Position numbers and translations under genes: made by a program. Under the pieces are notes generated by a model that saw only the letters and a list, made by a program, of their open reading frames with translations, was not told the DNA's origin and searched no databases. Shown piece by piece: positions 1 to 8,871 of a stretch of 25,482 nt of DNA (position 1 is its first letter; the number at the start of each line of letters is the position of its first letter). The stretch is from Accumulibacter sp. GTDB taxonomy: Bacteria > Pseudomonadota > Gammaproteobacteria > Burkholderiales > Rhodocyclaceae. The stretch lies in NCBI GenBank assembly GCA_003538495.1, contig DPSD01000598.1:1-25482 (forward strand), written 5' to 3'.

Positions 1-1059
1 CTGGAATCGATTCTGGCCAACCTCTCGGCGGGCGTTCTGGTCTTTGACCGACGTTTCGTGCTGCGCACGGTGAACGAGGGTGCGCTGACCATTCTCGCCG
101 ATGACTTCAGCGGTCTGCTCGGCGAGGCGCCGGAAAACTGGCCGCGCCAGCTGGCCCTCGGCGAGGCGATTCGCGGCGCCTTTGCCGAACACGAAAGCAG
201 CGAATGGCAGGAACAGATCGAGCTTGAGCATACCGATGGCCTGCCGCAGATTCTGTTGCTGCGCGGCACTCAGTTGCCAGCCGGATCGCACGGCGGCTAT
301 GTGGTCGTTTTCGACGACGTCACGCGGCTGATTGCCGCTCAGCGCAGCGCCGCCTGGGGTGAAGTCGCACGGCGCCTGGCGCACGAGATCAAGAATCCGC
401 TGACCCCCATCCAGCTCTCCGCCGAGCGGCTGCAGATGAAGCTTGCCGACCGGGTCAGCGGCAGCGATGCCGAGATGCTCAGTCGCTCGACGCAGACCAT
501 CATTCGGCAGGTCGAGGCGATGAAACGCATGGTCAATGATTTCAGCGACTACGCCCGGTTACCGGCCCCCGAACTGACCGCTGTGGACCTCAACGCACTG
601 ATCAGCGAAGTGCTTGGTCTGTATGAAACGTCGCGCGCGACCATCGCGCTGAAGCTCGCGGCGAAGCTGCCGCCGGTCTGCGGTGACGCGACCCAGTTGC
701 GGCAGATCATCCACAATCTGTTGCGCAACGCCGAGGATGCACAGGAATCGGTCGATTCGCCAAGCATCGAAATCAGGACGCGCCTCGCCGACAACCTGGC
801 CGAAATGATCGTTACCGACCACGGGCCGGGCTTTCCGCCGGAGATCATGGCCCGGGTCCTGGAACCCTACGTGACCACCAAGGCGCGCGGCACCGGCCTT
901 GGCCTGGCGATCGTCAAGAAGATCGTCGACGAACATCAGGGGCGGATCCGGATCAACAACCGTCAGCCGGCCGGAGGCGGGGTGGTCAGCATTGCCCTGC
1001 CGCTGGCTTCCTTGCCGACTCGAGGACACCGCGTGAGCCAACTTCCCACCGAGGCCTGA
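1..1059 (+). CDS. ntrY: NtrY-type sensor histidine kinase, 5' truncated
   Basis: C-terminal part of a nitrogen/redox-type sensor kinase that phosphorylates the NtrX regulator next to it. The frame is open from base 1 with no start codon, so the membrane, sensor and HAMP regions lie outside the window. The first visible residues (LESILANLSAGVLVFDR) look like the start of the cytoplasmic PAS domain of NtrY. The H-box AHEIKNPLTPIQLSAERL has its phospho-accepting His at bases 382-384. An N-box (NLLRNAEDA), a G1 box (DHGPGF) and a G2 box (GTGLGLAI) follow, so the ATPase domain is complete. The TGA is one base before the ATG of ntrX, which indicates co-transcription and probably translational coupling. 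The family call is firm. The physiological signal cannot be told from this sequence. Confidence 0.9.
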   Translation: MESILANLSAGVLVFDRRFVLRTVNEGALTILADDFSGLLGEAPENWPRQLALGEAIRGAFAEHESSEWQEQIELEHTDGLPQILLLRGTQLPAGSHGGYVVVFDDVTRLIAAQRSAAWGEVARRLAHEIKNPLTPIQLSAERLQMKLADRVSGSDAEMLSRSTQTIIRQVEAMKRMVNDFSDYARLPAPELTAVDLNALISEVLGLYETSRATIALKLAAKLPPVCGDATQLRQIIHNLLRNAEDAQESVDSPSIEIRTRLADNLAEMIVTDHGPGFPPEIMARVLEPYVTTKARGTGLGLAIVKKIVDEHQGRIRINNRQPAGGGVVSIALPLASLPTRGHRVSQLPTEA

Positions 1060-1060
1060 A

Positions 1061-2317
1061 ATGGCGCAAATACTTATCGTCGACGATGAAATGGGTATCC
1101 GCGAGCTGCTCTCCGAGATTCTTGCCGACGAAGGCCACTCCGTCTGGCAGGCGGAGAACGCTGCCGCGGCGCGCAAGGTGCGTGCCGAAAAACGGCCGGA
1201 TCTGGTTCTTCTGGACATCTGGATGCCCGATACCGATGGCATATCGCTGCTCAAGGAATGGTCCGCTGGCGGTCTCCTGACGATGCCCGTGGTGATGATG
1301 TCCGGCCACGGGACGATCGATTCGGCGGTCGAAGCGACACGCATCGGGGCGACCGATTTCCTCGAGAAGCCGATCGCCCTGCAGAAGCTGCTGGCCACCG
1401 TCAAGAAGGCGCTGAAGCATGAAACAGTGCTCGACAAGAAGCCGCTGACGCTTGATGCCTTTGCGCGCTCGCCGTTGCTCAAAGACCTCAAAAGGCGCCT
1501 CGAACAGGCCGCGGCGAAGACCTCGGTGCTGCTGCTCAAGAGCGGTTCGGGCAGCATCGCCGAGATCTGCGCGCGCACCCTGCAGACGCACCGCGCACCC
1601 TGGCTGGACCTGTCGGCTGCGACTACGCCCCTGACCCAGGAGACCTTGCACAACACCAGCGGCGGGATTGTCTTCATTGCTGATCTGGCGCAACTGGGCA
1701 AGCTGCAGCAGATGAACCTGGTCTTCGCGCTCGAACGTCTGGAGCGACACAATCTGCAGATGGTTGCAGCTTCCAGCCGCTCGCTGACGGCGCTCGTTGA
1801 AGCCGGCTGGGATTCGATTCTGGTTAGCCGTCTGGGAGAGGTCTGGGTGGCCCTGCCGCAGATTTCGGGGCACGGCGACGACGTGCCCGAGATCGCCGCC
1901 CTGCTGCTGTCCCACCTCGCGGAACGCGGGGAAGTGCCCTTGCGCCATTTCTCCAGCGGCGCCCGCAACGCCCTGCGCCTGCATCGCTGGCAGGGTGAGT
2001 GGGCCGAATTGTTGGCCACGGTCAGAAATCTTGCGCTGTCGGCGCTTGACGAGGAGATCGGCGCCGAAGACGTCGAGCGCGTCCTGCAAAGCGAAGCCGG
2101 CGGCACCGCCCCGCCGCCGTCGCCGATCTGCCTGGATCAACCCCTGCGCGAGGCCCGGGAAGCATTCGAGCGGATGTATTTCGAATATCATCTGGCCGCC
2201 GAACGCGGTAACATGACGCGCTTGGCCGAGAAGACGGGCCTCGAACGCACCCACCTGTATCGGAAGTTGAGGCAGCTGGGCCTCAACATCGGCAGGCGTG
2301 GCGACGAGCGCGAGTAA
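1061..2317 (+). CDS. ntrX: NtrX-type response regulator with degenerate AAA+ domain
   Basis: Response regulator paired with the upstream NtrY kinase (418 residues). The receiver domain (about 1-120) is intact: acidic pair D8/D9, phospho-acceptor D52 in LVLLDIWMPD, S81 and K103. The C-terminus (about 360-410) carries a Fis-type helix-turn-helix (NMTRLAEKTGLERTHLYRKL). The middle (about 135-345) still aligns by eye with a sigma-54 AAA+ activator domain but has lost its working parts. The Walker A position reads KSGSGSIAE (160-168) instead of a GxxGxGK(E/T) loop. The Walker B position reads GIVFIAD (202-208) instead of LFLDE. No GAFTGA loop is present. It therefore probably binds DNA under phosphorylation control but cannot hydrolyse ATP or remodel sigma-54 polymerase. 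The frame is intact, with no frameshift. Confidence 0.88.
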   Translation: MAQILIVDDEMGIRELLSEILADEGHSVWQAENAAAARKVRAEKRPDLVLLDIWMPDTDGISLLKEWSAGGLLTMPVVMMSGHGTIDSAVEATRIGATDFLEKPIALQKLLATVKKALKHETVLDKKPLTLDAFARSPLLKDLKRRLEQAAAKTSVLLLKSGSGSIAEICARTLQTHRAPWLDLSAATTPLTQETLHNTSGGIVFIADLAQLGKLQQMNLVFALERLERHNLQMVAASSRSLTALVEAGWDSILVSRLGEVWVALPQISGHGDDVPEIAALLLSHLAERGEVPLRHFSSGARNALRLHRWQGEWAELLATVRNLALSALDEEIGAEDVERVLQSEAGGTAPPPSPICLDQPLREAREAFERMYFEYHLAAERGNMTRLAEKTGLERTHLYRKLRQLGLNIGRRGDERE

Positions 2318-2353
2318 GGTCTCGCCAGGTGTTGCTCAGGGAGATCGATAGAA

Positions 2354-3784
2354 ATGCGGATCGTCATTCTCGGCGCCGGCCAGGTCGGTGCGAGTGTTGC
2401 CGAAAGTCTCGTCTCCGAGAATAACGACATCACGGTGGTCGATAGCGACCACGAGCGCCTGGCGTACCTGCAGGACCGCATGGACCTGCGGACGGTCGTC
2501 GGCGACGGCTCGCATCCTTCGGTGCTGGCCAACGCCGGTCTGGAGGACGCCGACCTGCTGATTGCCGTGACCCAAAGTGATCAGACCAATCTGGTCGCCT
2601 GCAAGGTCGCGCATAGCGTCTTCAACGTCCCCGCGCGCATCGCCCGTTTGCGCGCGCGTGACTTTCTCGACAGCGAAAAGCTGTTGTCGCCGGAGAATTT
2701 TGCGGTCGACTACGCCTTGTGTCCGGAGCAGGTCATTACCGAGTACATTGCCAGTCTGGTGGCCTTTCCGGAAGCATTGCAGGTGCTGAGCTTTGCCCGC
2801 GGACGGCTGGCCCTGGTGGCTCTGCGCGCTTATGCCGGAGGCCTGCTGGTTGGCAGCCCGATCAAGGAAATGCGCAATCACCTGCCAGCGGACGTCGATG
2901 GGCGGATTGCCGCCATTTATCGCAGCGGTGGGGCGATCGCGCCGACCGGTGAAACGATCGTTGCCGACGGCGATGAAGTCTTCGTGCTGGCGGCCGAGGA
3001 GCATATCCGCACCGTGATGCGTGAGCTGCGCCGCTCGATGGAACCTGTGCGGCGGGTGATGATTGCCGGTGGCGGCAACATCGGCCTGCGCGTCGCACAG
3101 GCGCTGGAAGGCAAGTGCGAGGTCAAGCTGATCGAGATCGACCGGCGGCGCGCCGAGTTCGTCGCCAGTTCGCTGAAGTCGGTACTGGTGCTCAACGGCG
3201 ATGCCACCGACGAGGAGTTGCTGCAGCAGGAGGCGATCGAGGAGATGGAACTGTTCCTCGCGCTGAGCAACGACGACGAAGACAACATCATGGGCGCGTC
3301 GCTGGCCAAGCGGATGGGCTGCCAGCGCGTGGTGGCGCTGATCAATCGCCGCGCCTACGCGGAACTGGTCCAGGGCGGGCCGATCGACATCGCGATTTCA
3401 CCGGCGCAGGTATCGATCGGCACGCTGCTGACCTACGTTCGCCGTGGCGACGTGGCGCAGGTGCACAGTTTGCGTCGTGGCGCTGCCGAAGCCCTCGAGA
3501 TCGTCGCCCACGGCGACCAGAAGAACTCGCGAGCCGTCGGCCGGCGCATCGGCGAACTGCCGCTGATTCACGGCGCCTTTATCGCCGCGGTCGTTCGCGG
3601 GCTCGGCGAGACCGAAGAACTGAACTTTTTCCGCCTGGGCCAGAAGAAGCAGACGGGCCGGGTGCTGATCGCGCACAAGGACGTGGTGATTCAGACCGGC
3701 GATCACGTGATTGTCTTCTGCATTGACAAGAAAGTCGTCAAGCAGGTCGAGAAACTGTTCGAGGTGGGCTTCCACTTCTTCTGA
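2354..3784 (+). CDS. trkA: Trk potassium uptake protein TrkA
   Basis: Cytoplasmic NAD(H)-binding gating subunit of the Trk potassium transporter (476 residues, near the usual 455-480). Two tandem RCK/TrkA halves are visible. The first begins with a Rossmann loop (ILGAGQVGASVAESL, glycines at 7, 9 and 12) and an acidic residue ending the second strand (VVDSD). The second half begins near residue 236 with IAGGGNIGLRVAQAL. Each half is followed by a TrkA-C-type segment; the last ends near the C-terminus (VIQTGDHVIVF). The ATG at 2354 lies about 36 bases after ntrX, preceded by a GGGAGAT stretch that could be the ribosome site. The partner channel gene trkH starts 9 bases after its stop, so the two are almost certainly co-transcribed, probably with ntrYX. 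Confidence 0.95.
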   Translation: MRIVILGAGQVGASVAESLVSENNDITVVDSDHERLAYLQDRMDLRTVVGDGSHPSVLANAGLEDADLLIAVTQSDQTNLVACKVAHSVFNVPARIARLRARDFLDSEKLLSPENFAVDYALCPEQVITEYIASLVAFPEALQVLSFARGRLALVALRAYAGGLLVGSPIKEMRNHLPADVDGRIAAIYRSGGAIAPTGETIVADGDEVFVLAAEEHIRTVMRELRRSMEPVRRVMIAGGGNIGLRVAQALEGKCEVKLIEIDRRRAEFVASSLKSVLVLNGDATDEELLQQEAIEEMELFLALSNDDEDNIMGASLAKRMGCQRVVALINRRAYAELVQGGPIDIAISPAQVSIGTLLTYVRRGDVAQVHSLRRGAAEALEIVAHGDQKNSRAVGRRIGELPLIHGAFIAAVVRGLGETEELNFFRLGQKKQTGRVLIAHKDVVIQTGDHVIVFCIDKKVVKQVEKLFEVGFHFF

Positions 3785-3793
3785 GACGACCGC

Positions 3794-5248
3794 GTGAAAA
3801 GCTATTACCCGGTGATCCGGGCGCTGGCGCTGGTGATCCTGATGTTCGGGCTGACCATGCTGGCTCCCCTGAGTCTATCGTGGGTCCTCGACGATGGCGC
3901 GGTCGGTGCGTTCGACGAAGCGCTGTTGCTGACCGTCGGGACCGGCTTTGGCCTGTGGTACGCGACGCGCAAGGTGACTCGCGACCTGACCATCCGCGAC
4001 GGCTTTCTGATGGTCGCGCTGGTGTGGACGGTGTTGCCGATCTACGCTGCCCTGCCGCTGGTGCTCCAGCTCAATTTGAGCTTCACCGACGCCTACTTCG
4101 AAGCCGTGTCCGGGCTGACGACGACCGGGTCCACCGTCATCGTCGGCCTCGACGAACTGCCGGTGTCGATCAATTTCTGGCGAACGCAACTGGTCTGGCT
4201 GGGCGGCATGGGCTTGATCGTTCTCGCCGTGGCGATCCTGCCGCTGCTCGGGATCGGCGGTCGACAGATGTTCAAGGCTGAAACCCCGGGGCCGATGAAA
4301 GACACCAAGATGACTCCCCGCATTGCGGAAACGGCCAAGGGGCTGTGGGTCGTCTACTCACTGGTCTCGATCTGCTGCGTCCTGGCTTATCAATGGGCCG
4401 GCATGAGCTGGCTGGACGCGATCATGCACATGTTCGCAACCATGGGTCTTGGCGGCTTCTCCAGCCACGATGCCAGCTTCGCCTACTTTGACTCGCCGGC
4501 CATCGAAGCGGTCAGCATCGGCTTCATGCTGTTCGCCGGGATGAATTTCGCGACCCACTTCGTGGTTCTCTCCGGGCGTTCCTTGCGCCCCTACCGCGCT
4601 GATCCGGAAGCCGGCTGGTTTCTCCTGGTGACTCTTGGCAGTGTCGTCGGCATCGCCTTTTTCCTCGATTTTCACGACGTATATCCAAGCTTCGTGGAGG
4701 CGCTGCGCTATGCCGCCTTCAATGTCGTGTCGATCGCTACGACCACCGGTTTTGCGACCACCGATTACGCGCTCTGGCCGTTTTTCGCGCCGTTGTGGAT
4801 GCTCTTCCTGTGCAGCTTTGCGACCAGCGCCGGATCGACCGGTGGCGGCATCAAGATGATTCGCGCGATCGTCCTCTACAAGCAGGTCTACCGCGAGCTG
4901 ACGCGCGCCATGCACCCCAATGCCGTACATCTCGTGAAGGTCGGCAGAGACGTCGTCCCTGCCAACATTCTCTTCGCGGTGCTGGCTTTCGGCTTCATGT
5001 ACATGGTGTGCATCGTGGCGATGACTCTGCTTCTTTCCTTCTCCGGGCTCGAGATCATCACCGCTTTCTCGGCCGTTGTCGCCAGCATCAACAACACCGG
5101 GCCAGGCCTGGGGCAGGTCGGGCCGGCGAACAACTACGCGGGACTGAGCGATTTGCAGACCTGGGTGTGCACCTTCGCCATGCTCCTCGGCCGCCTGGAA
5201 ATCTTCACCCTGCTGGTGGTCATGACGCCGGCTTTCTGGCGGAAGTAG
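3794..5248 (+). CDS. trkH: Trk potassium transporter membrane subunit TrkH
   Basis: Inner-membrane ion-conducting subunit of the Trk system (484 residues, the usual length). The protein is strongly hydrophobic throughout. All four pore-loop repeats of the K+-channel-like fold can be seen, each with its filter glycine: SGLTTTGST, TMGLGGFSS, IATTTGFATT and INNTGPGLG. The start is GTG at 3794, because the hydrophobic first helix (ALALVILMFGLTMLAPL) begins within a few residues and no better start precedes it. It follows trkA by 9 bases, matching the need for both subunits. The ntrYX-trkAH order occurs in many proteobacteria (established knowledge). No odd features were seen. Confidence 0.95.
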   Translation: MKSYYPVIRALALVILMFGLTMLAPLSLSWVLDDGAVGAFDEALLLTVGTGFGLWYATRKVTRDLTIRDGFLMVALVWTVLPIYAALPLVLQLNLSFTDAYFEAVSGLTTTGSTVIVGLDELPVSINFWRTQLVWLGGMGLIVLAVAILPLLGIGGRQMFKAETPGPMKDTKMTPRIAETAKGLWVVYSLVSICCVLAYQWAGMSWLDAIMHMFATMGLGGFSSHDASFAYFDSPAIEAVSIGFMLFAGMNFATHFVVLSGRSLRPYRADPEAGWFLLVTLGSVVGIAFFLDFHDVYPSFVEALRYAAFNVVSIATTTGFATTDYALWPFFAPLWMLFLCSFATSAGSTGGGIKMIRAIVLYKQVYRELTRAMHPNAVHLVKVGRDVVPANILFAVLAFGFMYMVCIVAMTLLLSFSGLEIITAFSAVVASINNTGPGLGQVGPANNYAGLSDLQTWVCTFAMLLGRLEIFTLLVVMTPAFWRK

Positions 5249-5372
5249 TCCGGAAAGGGGATAATCGCCCGATCCGCGTGTTTCGCCCCTGCTTCGCCAG
5301 TTTCGCTGCGCCTTTCCGGGCTGCTCCTGGCGTCCCATGCCAAGCCAGTTTCCCAGTCCGGTGGAGTTCGAC

Positions 5373-6446
5373 GTGACCCGACCATGCAACGACAGTTTCC
5401 TGCGCGCCCTGCTCAAGCAGCCGACCGCCCACACGCCGGTCTGGCTGATGCGCCAGGCCGGTCGCTATCTGCCCGAGTATCGCGAGACGCGTGCACGCGC
5501 GGGCAGCTTCATGCAGCTGTGCAGGAATCCCGGCCTGGCCTGTGAGGTGACCCTGCAGCCGCTTGCCCGCTACGAGCTCGACGCGGCGATCCTCTTTTCC
5601 GACATTCTCACCGTCCCGGATGCGATGGGGCTCGGCCTTTACTTCACCGACGGCGAAGGCCCGCGCTTCGAGCGCCCACTGCGCGAGGAGTGGGCGATTC
5701 GCGACCTCGGCGCACCGGACCCCTGGAACCACCTGCGGTACGTGATGGATGCCGTGACCGAGATCAGACGCGCGCTGAACAACTCGGTACCACTGATCGG
5801 CTTTTCCGGGAGCCCCTACACCTTGGCCTGCTACATGGTCGAAGGCGCGTCGAGCACCGATTATCGTCGGATCAAGGGCATGCTCTACGATCGGCCGGAT
5901 TTGCTGCATCACATCCTGTCGGTCACCGCCGATGCTGTAAGCGCCTACCTCAACGCCCAGATCGAATCCGGAGCCCAGGCGGTGATGATCTTTGATTCCT
6001 GGGGGGGCTCGCTTTCGGCAGCCGCCTACGATGAGTTCTCGCTCCAGTACATGCAACGCATCGTTGGCAACCTGATCAAGGAAAAGGACGGGGAGCGCGT
6101 GCCGTCGATCGTGTTTACCAAGGGCGGGGGCCTGTGGCTGGAATCGATCGCCAATATCGGATGCGATGCGGTCGGCCTGGACTGGACGATCGACATCGGC
6201 GAAGCGCGCCGGCGCGTCGGCGAGCGGGTGGCGCTGCAGGGAAATGTCGACCCGGCCGTGCTCTTCGCCTCGCCTGAAAAGATCGCCGTCGAAGCCAGGA
6301 AGGTGCTCGACAGCTTTGGCCCGAGCCGGACCGGACATGTGTTCAACCTGGGGCACGGCATTTCCCAGTTCACGCCGCCGGAGAACGTCACCGCGCTGGT
6401 AGATGCTGTACACCAGCACAGTCGAATTCTGCGCCGGCAGAGCTGA
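5373..6446 (+). CDS. hemE: Uroporphyrinogen decarboxylase
   Basis: Cytosolic haem-pathway enzyme that removes four carboxylates from uroporphyrinogen III to give coproporphyrinogen III. Diagnostic segments are [13 protein letters not shown] (substrate-binding arginines R27 and R31), [17 protein letters not shown] (catalytic Asp D77), FDSWGG, LQGNVDP and FNLGHGI. I chose the GTG at 5373. It gives 357 residues (E. coli has 354), its start [14 protein letters not shown] lines up with the family N-terminus, and a GGTGGAG ribosome site sits 6 bases upstream. An in-frame ATG at 5337 would add 12 residues and has no clear ribosome site. The 124 bases after trkH contain GATAAT at 5260-5265, a possible -10 box without a convincing -35, so independent transcription is possible but unproven. 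Confidence 0.95.
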   Translation: MTRPCNDSFLRALLKQPTAHTPVWLMRQAGRYLPEYRETRARAGSFMQLCRNPGLACEVTLQPLARYELDAAILFSDILTVPDAMGLGLYFTDGEGPRFERPLREEWAIRDLGAPDPWNHLRYVMDAVTEIRRALNNSVPLIGFSGSPYTLACYMVEGASSTDYRRIKGMLYDRPDLLHHILSVTADAVSAYLNAQIESGAQAVMIFDSWGGSLSAAAYDEFSLQYMQRIVGNLIKEKDGERVPSIVFTKGGGLWLESIANIGCDAVGLDWTIDIGEARRRVGERVALQGNVDPAVLFASPEKIAVEARKVLDSFGPSRTGHVFNLGHGISQFTPPENVTALVDAVHQHSRILRRQS

Positions 6447-6648
6447 TGAATTGGCGTTTACCTCTTGACTTGTTCACAGAAGCGATCCACGAATTGGTGC
6501 CGCCGCTGAAAGTCTCTTGTAAATCAGGCGCGTATCTGTAAGTCATTGCTTTATATCGGTTTTCGAATCGCTCATTTTTCTTGCAATGACGCTGAAACCC
6601 TTGCCCCAAGGGCTTTTGAACCACTTTCCAGCGTTCCCATCCACAGAG

Positions 6649-6657
6649 TTATCCACA
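6649..6657 (+). promoter_or_regulatory. Perfect DnaA box
   Basis: TTATCCACA matches the high-affinity E. coli DnaA box exactly. A 7-of-9 match (CCATCCACA) starts 12 bases upstream and a TTGTTCACA starts at 6470. The site is about 130 bases ahead of priA. A single perfect 9-mer can occur by chance, but its place in an AT-rich intergenic gap beside a replication gene makes a DnaA-regulated promoter or DnaA-binding locus plausible. Confidence 0.45.
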
Positions 6658-6719
6658 GTCTCTGTGTACGGATCGGAAACTTCAGGAAACTGAACATCTT
6701 ATCCCGCATTACCAGAAGT

Positions 6720-6758
6720 GGCGCGAGCTTCCGCCGCTAAGTAAGCGCCGATTTTTTT
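6720..6758 (+). terminator. Stem-loop followed by T7 just before priA
   Basis: GGCGC at 6720-6724 pairs with GCGCC at 6745-6749. An alternative inner hairpin is CGCT-aagta-AGCG at 6735-6747. Seven T residues follow at 6752-6758. This resembles a weak intrinsic terminator or leader attenuator. The 20-base loop of the outer stem and the 4-pair inner stem are not strong, and no stem of the hemE stop lies nearby, so confidence is low. Confidence 0.3.
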
Positions 6759-6786
6759 GCCTGTGTCCGAACGGTTGCCCGCCCTG

Positions 6787-8802
6787 ATGTCATCGCTGCA
6801 GATTGCCCGTGTTGCGCTCGATCTTCCGCTCCGCCGCTTGTTTGATTATCGTGCTCCCGATGGGCAGCCGTTGTCGCCGACCGACGTCGGCTACCGGGTC
6901 CGTGTCCCCTTTGGGACGCAGCGGAAAGTCGGTATTCTGGTCGAGCTACCGGCGACCAGCGAGGTCTCTCTGGCGCAGCTCCGACCGATCGACTGCGTCC
7001 TGCGCGACCTGCCGCCGCTGCCCACAGCCTGGTTTCGCCTGACCGAGTTCTGTGCCGCCTACTATCATGCCCCCCTTGGCCAGGTGATGCTGTCCGCCCT
7101 TCCCGCCGGACTGCGGGCGACCACTGCCGTCAAACCTCGGCAGTTGCGCAAGGCGCCCCTCGCGGGAAGCGCGCAGCAGGCGCCGCCACTGACCGCCGAG
7201 CAGCAAGCGTCCCTGGCAGCGATCACCGCAGCTGCTGGCTTCCACGCCTACCTGCTGCACGGCGTCACCGGCAGTGGCAAGACCGAAGTCTATCTGCGGC
7301 TGATCGAGCGGGCCCTCGCTGGTGGACGCCAGTCACTGCTGCTGGTACCGGAAATCAACCTGACACCGCAGCTGGAGGGCCGCGTCGCGGCACGCTTTCC
7401 CAGCGCTGGCATGGTCAGCCTGCACAGCGAGCTTGGTGAGGCCGCGCGGCGGCGCAACTGGCAGGCAGCGCTGACCGGCGAAGCGCGAATCGTGCTCGGA
7501 ACCCGCCTGGCGATCTTCACCCCGCTGCCCGACCTTGGCCTGATCGTGGTCGACGAAGAGCACGACGCCTCGTTCAAGCAGCAGGACGGAGTCCGCTACT
7601 CGGCGCGAGACCTGGCCGTCTTTCGTGCCCGCCAGATGGCGATACCGATTGTCCTCGGTTCGGCGACGCCGTCACTCGAGAGCTGGGCCAATGCCACCAC
7701 CCGCGCCAGCCGCGGGCGCTACCAGCTGCTGTCGCTGCACGAACGAGCGGTCGAAGGCGCTCGCCTGCCGGAGGTCCGACGCATCGACACGCGCGTCGAC
7801 AAAACGCAGGATGGGCTCTCCGGCGCCATGTTGCGGGCGATCGAACAGCGCCTGGCGAGTGCCGAGCAAAGCCTGCTCTTCCTCAATCGCCGCGGTTATG
7901 CGCCGGTGCTGGCCTGCGGCGCCTGCGGCTGGACCTCGGATTGCCATCGCTGCGCGGCCCATCTGGTGCTGCACCTGAGCGACCGCCGTCTGCGCTGCCA
8001 CCACTGTGGCTTCGAGGCGCGCGTCCCGCAGGCGTGTCCGACTTGTGGAAACCAGGATCTGAGCCCGTTTGGCCGCGGCACGCAGCGGCTTGAGGCGGTT
8101 CTCGCCGAGCGCTTCCCCCAGGCCCGCGTGCTCCGCGTCGATCGCGACTCGGCGGGCAGCCGCAAGCAGTGGGAAGCCCTGGTCGAGCGAATCCAGTGCG
8201 GCGAGGCCGATATTCTGGTCGGGACGCAGATGCTGGCCAAGGGTCATGACTTTCCAAAGCTCACCCTGGTCGGCGCGATCGCTCCCGATGCCGCGCTGTT
8301 TGCTGCCGACTGGCGGGCGCCCGAGCGGCTCTTCGCGCAACTGATGCAGGTTGCCGGCCGCGCTGGCCGCGCCGAGCGGCCGGGTGAAATGCTGATTCAG
8401 ACGCAGTTTCCCGAGCATCCGCTGTACGCCGCGCTGGCCCGCCATGACTTCCCGGCTTTCGCGGCGACGCAGCTTGATGAACGCCGGCAGGCGGGTTTCC
8501 CGCCCTACGCCTACCAGGCGATGCTGCGTGCCGAGGCGCCACAGATGGCCGATGCCTTGCGCTTCCTGACCATCGCCCGCGCCTGCCTACCAGCCGAGGT
8601 CGGGCAGGCGGTCTGCTTCTACGACCCGGTGCCGATGCGTCTTTCACGCCGGGCCAGCCTGGAACGTGGTCAGTTGCTGGTCGAGTCTCCGTCGCGCCGC
8701 GCCTTGCAGCGCTTTCTTGCGCAGTGGGTGCCGCAACTCGAAGCGATCAAGTCGTCGTCGCGGCTGCGCTGGCATCTGGAAGTCGATCCGCTGGAGTTCT
8801 GA
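6787..8802 (+). CDS. priA: Primosomal replication restart helicase PriA
   Basis: 3'-to-5' DNA helicase that recognises stalled forks and reloads the replisome (671 residues; E. coli 732). In order: an N-terminal fork-binding domain (ARVALDLPLRRLFDY), Walker A GVTGSGKT (159-166), the DEEH box (256-259), a zinc-binding block, and the helicase C motifs GTQMLAKGHDFP and QVAGRAGRAERPG. The eight zinc cysteines at 377, 380, 386, 389, 404, 407, 417 and 420 have exactly the spacing found in E. coli PriA. I chose the ATG at 6787 because it aligns with the family start. TTG (6757) and GTG (6763) lie upstream in frame, right after a T run. No candidate has a good Shine-Dalgarno sequence, so the start is uncertain by up to 10 residues. 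Confidence 0.95.
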   Translation: MSSLQIARVALDLPLRRLFDYRAPDGQPLSPTDVGYRVRVPFGTQRKVGILVELPATSEVSLAQLRPIDCVLRDLPPLPTAWFRLTEFCAAYYHAPLGQVMLSALPAGLRATTAVKPRQLRKAPLAGSAQQAPPLTAEQQASLAAITAAAGFHAYLLHGVTGSGKTEVYLRLIERALAGGRQSLLLVPEINLTPQLEGRVAARFPSAGMVSLHSELGEAARRRNWQAALTGEARIVLGTRLAIFTPLPDLGLIVVDEEHDASFKQQDGVRYSARDLAVFRARQMAIPIVLGSATPSLESWANATTRASRGRYQLLSLHERAVEGARLPEVRRIDTRVDKTQDGLSGAMLRAIEQRLASAEQSLLFLNRRGYAPVLACGACGWTSDCHRCAAHLVLHLSDRRLRCHHCGFEARVPQACPTCGNQDLSPFGRGTQRLEAVLAERFPQARVLRVDRDSAGSRKQWEALVERIQCGEADILVGTQMLAKGHDFPKLTLVGAIAPDAALFAADWRAPERLFAQLMQVAGRAGRAERPGEMLIQTQFPEHPLYAALARHDFPAFAATQLDERRQAGFPPYAYQAMLRAEAPQMADALRFLTIARACLPAEVGQAVCFYDPVPMRLSRRASLERGQLLVESPSRRALQRFLAQWVPQLEAIKSSSRLRWHLEVDPLEF

Positions 8803-8871
8803 CGCCGGCCGCCGCTCGCCGCCGCCAGACCGCCGACCAAGGCTGCCCTGTCGCGGCAGGCGGCCGTGCCA

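Larger units (their letters stand above)
6447..6786. other. AT-richer intergenic region between hemE and priA
   Basis: About 340 bases with no credible gene, clearly richer in A+T than its surroundings, especially 6510-6590. It contains one perfect DnaA box (listed separately). Weaker matches are CCATCCACA at 6637-6645 and TTGTTCACA at 6470-6478. Near the priA end is a stem-loop with a T run (listed separately). Short frames inside it have no ribosome site and no recognisable protein. It probably holds the priA promoter and leader, but I could not place a convincing -35/-10 pair. Confidence 0.6.

Noticed and set aside
559..2106. Long open frame of about 515 codons on the minus strand opposite ntrY/ntrX
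   Set aside because: It is antisense to two clear genes, has low-complexity Arg/Ser/Ala composition and no recognisable domain. It is a codon-bias shadow in GC-rich DNA.
5220..6419. Long open frame of about 400 codons opposite hemE
   Set aside because: It runs fully antisense to hemE, whose catalytic motifs are all present. There is no family resemblance.
8803..8871. Possible terminator CCTG-tcgcgg-CAGG between priA and the chaperone gene
   Set aside because: The stem is only four or five pairs with no T run on either strand, which is indistinguishable from background in GC-rich DNA.
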